Shown here one piece after another: positions 1 through 11,600 of a stretch of 64,000 nucleotides of DNA; the stretch's first letter is position 1; every line of letters starts with the position of its first letter. The position numbers were made by a program, and so were the translations under genes. Source of the DNA: Chaenocephalus aceratus (Eukaryota; Chordata; Actinopteri; Perciformes; Channichthyidae); NCBI GenBank assembly GCA_023974075.1, contig CM043808.1, positions 25,427,578 through 25,491,577 of the forward strand. The letters run 5' to 3'. The notes beneath the pieces are model-generated. The model ran no database searches. It was not told where the DNA came from and was given only the letters and a program-made list of their open reading frames with translations.

Positions 1-1662
1 GCTGATGCAGAGCGTAGTGTACGCGCTGGGGTGTACAGTTTAACCATGTTCTGGATGTAGGAAGGGCCAGATCCATTTGCAGCATGGTATGGAAGTACCA
101 GTGTCTTGAAGTGGATTCTAGCAGTTACCGGAAGCCAGTGAAGGGAGCGGAGGAGCGGAGTGGTGTGGGAAAATGTTGGAAGGTTGAAGACCAGACGAGC
201 CGCTGCATTCTGGATGAGCTGCAGAGGTCGGATGTCACATCCAGGTAGACCAGCCAGGAGGGAGTTGCAGTAGTCTAGGCGTGAGATGACGAGAGCCTGG
301 ACCAGAACCTGCGTTCTTTTCTGGGTCAGCTGGGGACGTATCCTCCTGATGTTGTAAAGCGTGTATCTGCAGCAACGGGTTGTAGCAGCGATGTTTGCAG
401 TGAAGGACAGTTTTTTATCTAGGATCACACCCAGATTCCTTGCAGTCTGAGTCGGGGAAACAACAGAGGTGCCGATGTTGATTGTCAGGTCAAGAGTGGG
501 ACAATCTTTTCCCGGAAGGAAAAGCAGTTCAGTCTTGTCAAGGTTGAGCTTGAGGTGATGAGCAGACATCCACTGAGAGATGTCAGCTAGACAAGCAGAG
601 ATGCGTGCGACGACCTGGGTCTCTGAGCGGGGAAAGGACAGAATTAATTGGGTGTCGTCAGCGTAGCAGTGGTATGAAAAACCATGCGGGCTAATGACTG
701 ATTCGAGCGAGTTTGTGTACAGGGAGAAGAGGAGGGGACCAAGAACAGAGCCCTGAGGGACCCCTGTAGTTAATTGACAAGGGTCGGACTCGGACCCTCT
801 CCAAGTTACCCTGTAGGTGCGGTCTTTGAGGTATGAGGTGAGGAGGGAAAGTGCAGAGCCTGAAACTCCAAGTTTTTGGAGAGTGCGAAGGAGAATCTGA
901 TGGTTCACCGTGTCGAATGCAGCAGACAGGTCCAACAGGATGATGAGGATGAGGAGAGGGATGATGCTTTGGCAGTGTGCAGTTCCTCAGAGACAGCAAT
1001 GAGAGCATTTTCTGTGGAGTGACCTACCTTGAAACCAGACTGGTGCGGATCCAGAAGGTTGTTCTGATGGAGATAACAGGAGAGTTGTTTAAAGACAGCG
1101 TGTTCAAGTGTTTTAGACAGGAACGGGAGTAGAGAGACAGGCCTGTAGTTTATAACATCAGATGGGTTGAGAGTGGGTTTCTTTAGGAGAGGGTTTACTC
1201 TTGCCTCCTTAAGACTATTTGGAAAGTGACCAGAAGTTAGAGAAGTGTTGATGAAATGGGTGAGAAACGGTAGAATATCAGGAGCGATAATCTGAAGGAG
1301 GTTTGAGGGGATAGGGTCCAGAGGACAGGTGGTAGGGCGGGCAGAGGTAATGAGGGTAAGAACCTCACTTGGAGAGAGAGGGGCAAAGGAGGTTAGTGTG
1401 TGGGTGAAAGGAGGGTCTGGTGACCCAGCAGTGAGTAAAGGTGAGTCAGAAAAAGAAGAGCGAATATCATCAACCTTTTTTTCAAAGTGGTTAACAAAGT
1501 CGCTTGACAGAAGGGAGGAGGGGGAAGGGGCTTTGGGGGGGTCCAAGAGGGTGGAAAAGATTGAAAGTAGTTTTTTGGGATTGGAATAGGAAGATTGGAT
1601 CTTATCTTGAAAGAAAGTGCTTTTTACCTGAGAGATCGAAGCAGAGAAAGAGGAGAGAAGAG
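1..1662 (-). mobile_element. L2-type LINE fragment, reverse transcriptase part, runs off the window
   Basis: Minus-strand translation gives a non-LTR reverse transcriptase. The fingers region (NYRPVSLLPFLSKTLEHAVF, about 1085-1180) is followed by [11 protein letters not shown], then [13 protein letters not shown] near 750 and YADDTQLI near 660-680. The C-terminal [12 protein letters not shown] block lies near 240-290. The frame breaks once near 960-980 in a CTC/ATC-rich stretch, so the element is dead. The 5' end stops near 1662, where a DNA transposon is joined. The 3' end lies outside the window. The order of motifs and the L2-style 3' domain favour the L2/CR1 group. A short piece of the same element with the same transposon junction lies at 47952-48182. 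Confidence 0.85.
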
Positions 1663-3445
<1,783 letters not shown>

Positions 3446-4647
3446 GGCCTGTACTACGAAGCTGGTTCAACCTAACCTGGATATGTTTGAGTTAGCCGGT
3501 TGGCCTAATCCAAAACATACGCGCTCTCGCTAAACTGTACTACGAAGCGGGTTATCAAGTGGATCGCTCAAGCCAGCCGTGTCCTATCTAGTTAGGTGCG
3601 CGTTCACATGAAAGGAGTGGTATTTGGAGCATTCGACCAATCACAAACATGGAGAAGCGCACAGACAGCGCAGCGCGTCATACTTCCTGAATGAAAAGTG
3701 AACTTTAATATTAGACATATGAAGAAGTTAAACTTTAAACATCCATGACTTAAACACTTTATCCAGGATAAAAGCCACATAGCTGCACCTGCAAGGTGAA
3801 TACAGCTGGTAACAGAAAAATTGTTTGAATGCGTACATTAACAGGTTTATGATATCACTGCCCCGTCTAAGACACGAGTGGATCTGACTTTAATTACATT
3901 TGACTCGAGTGTTTCGTCAACTTAATGTGTTGCTAAAAATAATACTTCTGCATACAGTATGTGACACTGTGAGTGTTGCACGGCCAGATACGGCTCAGCT
4001 GACTCAGATAAGAAATATATGATACATTATGATGTGATGTGATATGATGTGATATGAATGATAATGGGACACAACGTCTGCACTCACAGTGCCGCGGACT
4101 GTAGGCAACGTAACGTTACTTTGATCCGGTTACTTATGTTGTGGCAAATATTTAATTAAGCTTTCTTAACATAATAGTATAGTTATAATAGTCAGATTGC
4201 TCTGAAGATGGTTGGTGATGTTCTATTCATTTTCACGTTCACACAGTCGGTGATTTTGGCCAGCTGTCTTTCCTGCAACGGCAGTTTAAACTGTATTTCC
4301 TCCGCACACTGAGCTCTGATTGGTCAGCAGGGGTGGTGCTTTCGCTGAGTTGATCTCTTATCTTGGAACCTATCCTGCTTCGGAGCACAGCCTAGGTTCC
4401 AGGATAAGTCACCATGGAGATCTAGCCCGCTAAAAAGTGAACCAGCTTCGTAGTACCGGAAATCCCAGAAGTTATCTTGCTAAACGAAAATCCTGCTTCG
4501 TAGTATACCCCCCAGGTTAGCCGCTCAGCATAAGTTACCATGGAGATCTAGCCTGCTAAAAAGAGAACCAGCATCGTAGGACGGGAAACCCTGAGTTTTC
4601 CCTGAAGTTAGCCGGCTAAGCGAAAATCCTGCTTCGTAGTACAGGCC
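3446..4647. mobile_element. Complete non-autonomous DNA transposon with 17-bp inverted ends
   Basis: The left end GGCCTGTACTACGAAGC at 3446 is mirrored by the inverse at 4631-4647. The interior has no transposase. The right third contains nested copies of the terminal motif (for example near 4465 and 4495-4510), as if elements had inserted into each other's ends. It sits in the TTC32 intron between exon 2 (5101) and exon 3 (2911). The flanks are aga/tct and no target duplication is obvious, so the superfamily is left open. Confidence 0.75.
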
Positions 4648-5100
4648 TCTGATATTAATCCTACAATGGACAAATATGATATTGAAGCCAATTAACATTG
4701 CAGCCAATAAAGAAACTGCATAGTTGTCATGACAATATTCATATCCAATAGAAAAGGCAATTTAAATGTACAAAGGTGTGTATCCTTCTCGTCTAGTTAT
4801 GTTGTGCAATGCTGCATTGATTTGGGGTCAATAGGTCACATATGGAAGCTATTGCAACAAAAAAAAAGATTTATATTAATCTAAAAAAAAAAATTGACTA
4901 AAATCCACAAGAGAAGAGGTTCCGACAGTTACAAAACACAAGTGAATATCAATCCAATATCCAACCTAAATATACAATTATTTTGACATTTATTTTGAAG
5001 CAAAGCGGAAGTGAATTTGTTTCACTCTGTCAGGGTTGAAAATAACAGATAACTCTATCTCATGTGAACTTTGGACTAAAAGGGGTCTCTGTACCCTTAC
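4648..5100. other. TTC32 intron, no gene seen
   Basis: This is AT-rich intronic sequence that is also present downstream of the TTC32 exon in the other units (24939-25412 and 39609-40062). It holds poly-A tracts near 4860-4890 and no coding signal. Confidence 0.5.
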
Positions 5101-5194
5101 CTAGTCTATAGTGGATGAGTCCTCTGTTGTAGAAAGGTGTCTCAAAGCTGCTGTCACTCTGTATTGCTAAAGAGAAGTCCTCCACCGCTTCACC
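5101..5194 (-). pseudogene. ttc32: TTC32 exon 2, 5' half deleted
   Basis: Minus-strand reading gives [20 protein letters not shown] then [12 protein letters not shown], the first TPR of TTC32, ending at a donor GTAAGG (5095-5100). The same exon at 25413-25579 and 40063-40229 is complete. Here it diverges after 5194 and jumps to sequence that lies about 1 kb further upstream in the other units. A deletion therefore removed the 5' part of the exon. Confidence 0.75.
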
Positions 5195-5197
5195 TTC

Positions 5198-5452
5198 ACC
5201 AAGTCTTGACATATACCTCTGGTCTGAACTTGTTCAGTGGAGGGCCAACACACTAGATGAAAACCATGGCTGACATGCTTTTTACCTCTAGGGAGATTCT
5301 AGTTGTGGTTAAAATGTTCATCTGACTAAACCCACGTTCACACTCAGCTGTGGAGATGACCAGAGTGTTCACTGCTTGAAGGAGGGGTTTCAGCTCTTCT
5401 GGTGCAGGTGGTATCATTTCATCAACAGTTTTGAGTCTTACCAGCTAGCTAA
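5198..5452 (-). pseudogene. hAT-type transposase C-terminus (KIAA1586-like), unit A
   Basis: Minus-strand translation contains STAECERGFSQMN followed by an RISLE stretch, then CVGPPLNKF and YVKTWL. This is the C-terminal dimerisation block of hAT-derived proteins such as KIAA1586-like genes of fish. An in-frame stop interrupts it after MVFI and more stops follow, so it cannot make a full domain. The probable first coding exon of the same gene is at 5574-5646 and the middle is missing. Paralogous pieces recur at 26500-26755, 41150-41405 and 50970-51230. Confidence 0.65.
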
Positions 5453-5573
5453 CACGAGAGAGAAACGTAGCTAAACTCCAAACTAAGTTGTTATTGCTGC
5501 TTATGTCCATAGATTCCACCTTTGGTGACTAAAGTAATGAGTAATGATGACTAAGATTACTGACTTGACTTAC

Positions 5574-5646
5574 CTGAAATGTTATTTTTAGTATTTTTAA
5601 ATATGAAGTCCTTCAGATCGCGTTGTCCTCCTGGTCGCTTGGCCAT
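5574..5646 (-). pseudogene. Probable first coding exon of the KIAA1586-like hAT gene, unit A
   Basis: An ATG at 5644-5646 starts MAKRPGGQRDLKDFIFKN and the exon ends at a good donor, GTAAGT (5568-5573). This N-terminus resembles hAT-derived KIAA1586-like proteins. The zinc-finger and catalytic middle are absent before the C-terminal block at 5198-5452. It is conserved in all four units, with a 9-bp deletion in D. Confidence 0.5.
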
Positions 5647-5673
5647 TGTGATGACCGTTACCTGCGCTTCTGG

Positions 5674-6985
5674 CAGAGATGTTCACAAGTCTTTTTTTGC
5701 AAGTCCAAGTCAAGTCTCAAGTCTTTGGTCACGAGTCCAAGTCAAGTCTCAAGTCTTTGTGGGGTGAGACTTGATCAAGTCTCAAGTCTTTGGTCACAAG
5801 TCCAAGTCAAGTCTCAAGTCTCTAAAAAAATAAGTCTCATGTCTCTTCTGGTTGTAATAAGCCTTCTATTGTCTGCTGCTATCCAGTCTGTTAAGAATAC
5901 TGCACAGCTATATCTAAGAAATTCAAAGCATTTACTGTGTTATTATACACTGGGTCTCTAATGACATCTTTTAAGTCTACTATTAATAAACATATTCCTC
6001 TATCCTCTCACTCAAAGCCAGTGTCATGGTAACCTGATAAACCTGTAACATTAACGCTACGTGGTCAACAATAAACCTGTAACCTGCCTACTGTATAAAC
6101 CCACATATGTATTTATGTATGTAACTATGTATTTTCTACGTTTAACGTTAGCCAGTAGATGTTGGCAGTGGAACGTAATGATTAACGTTACCGACCTTTT
6201 GTATGTCATGTCAAGAGTTGGATGTCAACGCCACTCAACTCAAACAAGTGTGACAAGCAAACATTCACTCATCTTTTCAAATATTCAGTTACAAAGCTAG
6301 TAGCAAGCTAAGTTAACATTACATAGCTGATGTGGAGCTAAACATGTTTGCTAACCGTCCATGCGTTAATGTGACTGACCTCTCCGGGTGAGTTTTCAAG
6401 TGCCTGATGAAATCCGACGTTGTTGCGCCAGCATCCTTGATTTTGATATTGCAGACTTTGCAGTGTGCGCTCCTTTTGTTGGTGCCGCCGGCGTTTTGTT
6501 CGAAGTGTTTGTAGTTTAACCTAATTACAAGCGGTACAGCCGCAGGTGTGCCGCCGGTCGCCATGGTGTTACTACGAGGTAGTAACAGAGGCGCGCACGT
6601 CTGCGTGTAATGAGCCCGGCTAAAATAACTGGATGGCCTACCTGCCTGTCAGCCTTCCATCTGGGCACAAACTTATCTCGTGCCCTCATTGGTCATGTGC
6701 GCGTTCGTGTGTTTGAGGAGGCGGGCTCTATAAGGAAGTAGCAGCCTCTAGCAGATTATCTCCGGTTGTGTATTTTCAAATTCTAGCGATCTCGAGCCGG
6801 TTTCTCTCAAATGTACCTACCCCACCTTTAATACGCCAAAAATAGAAAACACAATGATTGTTCACGAGTCAAACAACACGAGTCCAAGTCGAGTCTGAAG
6901 TCTTTTGGTCACGAGTCCAAGTCAAGTCTCAAGTCTCTGTGTGTGCGACTCGAGTCCGAGTCGCAGACTCGAGTCCCCATCTCTG
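5674..6985 (-). mobile_element. hAT transposon, internally deleted, with BED finger exon
   Basis: The 1312-bp element begins CAGAGATG and ends with its inverse CATCTCTG, flanked by an 8-bp target duplication as expected for hAT. Both ends carry clusters of an AAGTCCAAGTCAAGTCTC-type motif (5690-5835 and 6865-6975). Such subterminal repeats are the usual transposase binding regions in hATs. A BED-finger exon on the minus strand (6380-6564) is the only transposase remnant, so the copy is non-autonomous. The insertion is unique to unit A. It lies just upstream of the ATG of the older hAT-derived gene at 5644. Confidence 0.92.
6380..6564 (-). pseudogene. BED zinc-finger exon of a hAT transposase
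   Basis: It starts with ATG at 6562-6564 (MATGGTPAAVPLVIRLNYKH) and contains a BED-type finger, AHCKVCNIKI, then DFIRHLKTHPER, giving the C-x2-C and H-x4-H pattern. A donor GTCAGT (6374-6379) closes the exon in phase 1 after PER, the usual end of a first BED exon. The rest of the transposase is deleted. The frame itself is open. Confidence 0.75.
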
Positions 6986-6993
6986 GCTTCTGG

Positions 6994-7555
6994 CATCGAT
7001 CAAACGGGCGCATCACGGCGCCCTCTAGGGCACTCTCATAGTGTAGCGTCAGTGACTTGGTAAAAATGCCATTGCGTGTGTGCGTGCTCCCTCGCCCACA
7101 GTATTTTACTCAAAATGAGCACAATTAAGGTTGAAATAGCAGTAATACCAGTGCCACGTTCATTGATAAAATTACATAAGGGATGGAAAGGGGGAATGGC
7201 AGTTTTAGAAGGGGGATGATTTTGACCGTTTTTATTTCACGGGGGATGCCATCCCGCCTCAACTCGAGTACTGCTAGTACAGACATCGCCAAAAATTGAA
7301 CAAAGAGTACCTGGACTGTAAAGAGATAAACTTTGTCTACAGTTGTTCTGCACATTTGAAGTTCTAGTTTTTAAACTCCGAGTGAGCATTTGCAAGTATT
7401 TGAGGGTTGTCTTGCTCCATTGGCTGTGAATTCTGTTAAGGTTTGTTGTGTTCCCTAAAGGCGGAAGTGACTACATGCAAAAAAAAACGCCCAATCATGT
7501 TTTAGTGCGTCTCAAGTAGGCGGGGCAATAATAACTTCAGAACGTCTTTCATTTA
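6994..7555. other. Spacer shared by all units, no gene
   Basis: This is single-copy-per-unit spacer found also at 26981-27540, 41631-42190 and 51441-51768 plus 54335-54570. It would be the 5' flank of the KIAA1586-like hAT gene on the minus strand. It contains no supported coding region. Confidence 0.5.
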
Positions 7556-7567
7556 GCGCCTAAATCA

Positions 7568-8305
7568 TCCATCCATCCATCCATCTTCTCCCGCTTATCC
7601 GTGGTCGGGTCGCGGGGGTAGCAGTTCCAGCAGAGAGCCCCAAACTTTCTTTTCCCTGGCAACATCAACCAGCTCTGACTGGGGGATCCCAAGGCGCTCC
7701 CAGGCCAGCGAAGAGATGTAATCCCTCCACCTGGTCCTAGGTCTACCCCTTGGTCTCTTCCCAGCTGGACGTGCCTGGAACACCTCCCTAGGGAGATGCC
7801 CAGGTGGCATCCTAACTAGGTGCCCGAACCACCTCAACTGGCTCCTTTCGACGCGAAGGAGGAGCGGCTCAACTCCGAGTCCCTCCCTGATGACCGAACT
7901 TCTCACCTTATCCCTAAGGGAGACACCAGCCACCCGGCGGAGAAAACCCATCTCGGCCGCTTGTATCCGCGATCTCGTTCATGACCCATCCTTCATGACC
8001 ATAGGTGAGGGTAGGAACGAAAATGGCCCGGTAGACAGAGCTTTGCCTTCTGGCTCAGCTCCCTTTTCGTCACAACGGTGCGGTAAAGCGATTGCAGTAC
8101 CGCTCCCGCTGCTCCGATTCTCCGGCCCATCTCACGCTCCATTGTTCCCTCACTCGAGAACAAGACCCCGAGATACTTGAACTCCTTCACTTGGGGTAAG
8201 GACTCATTCCCTACTTGGAGTGGACAGTCCATCGGTTTCCTGCTGAGAACCATGGCCTCAGATTTGGAGGTGCTGATCCTCATCCCAGCCGCTTCACACT
8301 CGGTT
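7568..8305 (-). mobile_element. Rex3 (RTE clade) LINE, 5'-truncated, 12-bp target duplication
   Basis: Minus-strand translation gives the Rex3 C-terminal half: CPLQVGNESLPQVKEFKYLG, RSQLRWFGHLVRMPPG, RPRGRPRTRWRDYISSLAWE and LLELLPPRP. The 3' end is a GATG repeat (7568-7586), typical of Rex3. The copy is 738 bp and frameshifted near 7960-8000. Flanking duplications GCGCCTAAATCA at 7556-7567 and 8306-8317 mark the target. Units B and C have a single, slightly different version of this site. Present only in unit A. Confidence 0.93.
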
Positions 8306-8517
8306 GCGCCTAAATCAACTTATCATTTTTAGTTTATTATATAGGATATCATTGCTACATATGTTGATGCTTCTCTGCATTTTCTTGAAATTATGAGGGT
8401 AATGGTTGACACAGAACCTGCTTTTATTAATATGTCCCTTAAAATTGACCACAGAAGATGCAATACATTGATAAAAGCGACTATATAAATAAATGTGGCT
8501 TTTTTTTTAAAAATGAG

Positions 8518-8523
8518 TTTATT
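8518..8523 (-). promoter_or_regulatory. Polyadenylation signal of ZPAX copy A
   Basis: AATAAA on the minus strand, about 155 bp past the stop codon. It is at the same relative place in all four gene copies. Confidence 0.7.
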
Positions 8524-8677
8524 TTTTTCACAATACACGAGTCGTTACTGTCATCCATCAATATAAAAGGCAGTACAGTACATTCATTGATAAAACTGTT
8601 CCCCTGGTCCCAAACAAAACAATGAACACAATTACATAAGGTGCAAATGACAAAATGTAAACACTTGTAGAACATAT

Positions 8678-11600
8678 TCAAAGGTTAGACAGAATAATTG
8701 CCCCAGAGGAGATCTGCCTTTGGCGTGTTGAGTCGGTGCTTCTTCGCTCTGCAAAACAAGTAAAGATTACCAACTGCACATCCAGATCGACTACATTTGT
8801 TCAGACTCGGTCACTTACCCTTTTTTACACCTGCAGGTCTTGAGTAGCTCTGACCTGGAGGATGCACACACTGGCCTCTGCAGGAAGCATCTGCCTGGCT
8901 GCTTGTGTCACAAATCACTGCATCACAGTGGACATAGATCTGTGGACAGACAGGATGATTTATTGCACATGGCTACATGCAGCAGTGGCCAAAAGACTCC
9001 AGATTTGGATTTACAAGTCTTACCTGGTCTTTCAGAACCTCGTCATCTTTAGTGAAAGTGAACATCTTTACAGAGAAGCGCTTGATGTGGGACGGGACTA
9101 AAACTCTGGAGTCACTCACAACGGGATGGAAAATTGTTGCATAGCTGTCATTGCGATTCTCACAGCTAGTAAAGGAATTCGAAAGTTAATAAAGCAGCAG
9201 TTAAACAAATTAAATGAGTAGTTAGTAGTTAGTTTTGCACAACATTACCTGTCCACAATGATGTCCCAGCTTGGCAGAGATGTCCTATCTTCATAAAGGG
9301 TTGCCCAACAGTTCTCAGCAATGAGTTCCAAGTGCGGGTCGGTAGAATGCATCAGCTCCACCTCAAAATACAGAGGCTGCTGCAGATATTTCACCACTGG
9401 ATAATCCTCTGCTTGGTAGAAGAGCTCGTAGGATGGATCTGCAGGAGAAGAGTCCCGTTAGAGACAGGAGGCCTGGACATTTACAGTTTCATGTCATTTC
9501 AAACCTTTATTTAATCAGATTGGTCCCTTGAGATCATAGATCTCTTTTTCAACGGAGACCTGCAAACAGTGTTTTGTATGCATGAACAAGATGTTGTAAA
9601 ATGCCACCATGCCTTGGGAAAGCCTCATCTGCACCATCAGCTGCCCGGTGCCGATCTCTGCAGCGGGCTCATAGGTTCTTGGTTTAGCGCTGAAGGCAAC
9701 AGTCTGAGTCTCATTGACCACATAGAAGCAGGAAATGGTTTGCCTATTAGGGGAAAAACATAATATATAAATGCATACATTGAAAGTGTTCATCTCCAAT
9801 TATACAGAATCAAATATTTTACCTGTAATCAGGATCAACTGGTGATGTGTTGGCTGCTCCTTTGGCGTTGTTGTAAGACAGGCGGATCTCATTTTCATAC
9901 ATCATGTAGTTGTCAAAGAACTATTTAACAACAAAAATGCATTAACATTTGACAAAAAACCCTTTTGATATTTAAATGCGATTCAGACTCACCGTTCTGG
10001 TGGTTCCACAGGTATCCACACTGAAGGAGAAATATGCACCGCGGTCGTCGCTGAACTGTGGTGTGCAGGACTGGTCCTTTAGCGTCAGCTGACTTGGCTT
10101 GAGATTACGAGTCGATTCAACCTTCACAGCAACAGCGGTCATTGTGCCATTGGGGTGGCACTCTGGAGGAAGAAGCAGGCAATGTGTAAAGCAACACAAA
10201 TCCATCAATTAAAGCAGCAAATATACTTACATGTTCCATCTTACCTGTTGCTTTCAAGGGAAAGTAGCAAGCCAGATAGAGATCAGCAAGCACCCAGTCG
10301 TTTGCACGATCCAACAGAAGCAGGTCAATTCTGGATTTGACTGATTCTGCAGTGAGCAGCTGTGGAAAAGAAAGTAAAGTTAGCCAATGCAGAAGATCTA
10401 TGGTGGGATTTTGTAGTTTTGACATACCTCGAAAACAGCGTCCTTGGCAGTGTATGGCAGAATTAGGCTGAGGTGTGTGCCATTCTCATAGAAATGGTAG
10501 TCTTCAGCCATCTCAGCCGTCAGCTCTCGAGGTCCAACGATCGCCTTGAAATTAGAGCCGTGACTCCCGAACTTCACGCTGATGTAAAACTGGTTCTGGT
10601 CACAGGTGCCAGCCATGATGGGTAGCACTAGAGCAGCAAAACATGCATTATCCATTTGATTGTGTAGCTTTTACTCTAATATGTTTGATTTAATTTTAGA
10701 AAACACAATTTGCATGAAGATATTGTCAAAAGCAAATTCAATATGATCTCACCAACATCCTGCAGAGAGGCCCGCAGGTCGACCGGGAGAGCAAAAGGAG
10801 TTTCTTCAGGCAGGACGATCAACCCAAAGATCAGAGGGAGGAAGTAGGATGTAACCAAGCGCTCAGGATTCTGCAACAAATGAAATAAAAGCTCAGCAAC
10901 ACTGAAAATATGTTGGTACAAAGTGATATTTTGAATCTATAATGTCATACATGTTTTAAGACAACATCGGCATCAAAGGGCACTTGAAGAGAGAAGCTCT
11001 TGGAGCCATTAGCCAAGCTGTGTTCCTGGACTGTGAAGCCTTTGGCATTGCTCTCCTCAACAGTGAGGACCCCGGTGGAGAAGGTGATGTTCCTCAGCTC
11101 AACGTCATGGAGGAAGGTTCCCAAGAGAACGCTGAACACCCGAGTCTCTGGGACAGTGTCTGAGGAACAGAAAGTGGCAGGTTTACAACTTCTAAACCAG
11201 CCTCAACATTGATAGAGAAACATTTAGTAGTTGGATTGAGTGCCATTTAAAAAAAACAAAAAAGTGCCCTTTGTAAGCAAAAGTAGATTTTGTACTTGGC
11301 TTCAAATCCCATCCAAACACACCATTTTGCAAAAACTGAAGACTTTATTTCATGGTTTAGCAGTCTTTAGGATATATCCGAGCAAGTCCGAGTTCAAATG
11401 TCCTTTTTTTCATACCTACTAGAAAATGTGACTTACCATCCTGGATTTGGGGAGATTGCGGCATCAGAGGGGTCATGATGGGGAACAAAACCTTGTATCT
11501 GGTATCATCTTGGGTGTCATCTTCTCTCCACAGTACCTCAAGCATGGGCTCCACAAAGTAGGTGATGTGGTACTGGTAATCTTGGGCATGGCTCTGCAAT

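Larger units (their letters stand above)
5666..6993. repeat. 8-bp target duplication GCTTCTGG around the hAT
   Basis: GCTTCTGG occurs at 5666-5673 and again at 6986-6993, directly flanking the element. The paralogous positions in units B, C and D carry a single GCTTCTGG with no insertion, which proves the target site. Confidence 0.92.

Noticed and set aside
9518..9612. Continuation of ZPAX exon 17 as coding to a stop near 9518
   Set aside because: It would end the ZP module before the conserved block in exons 18-20. The phase of exon 18 and the related gene at 24777 support splicing at the GC donor instead.
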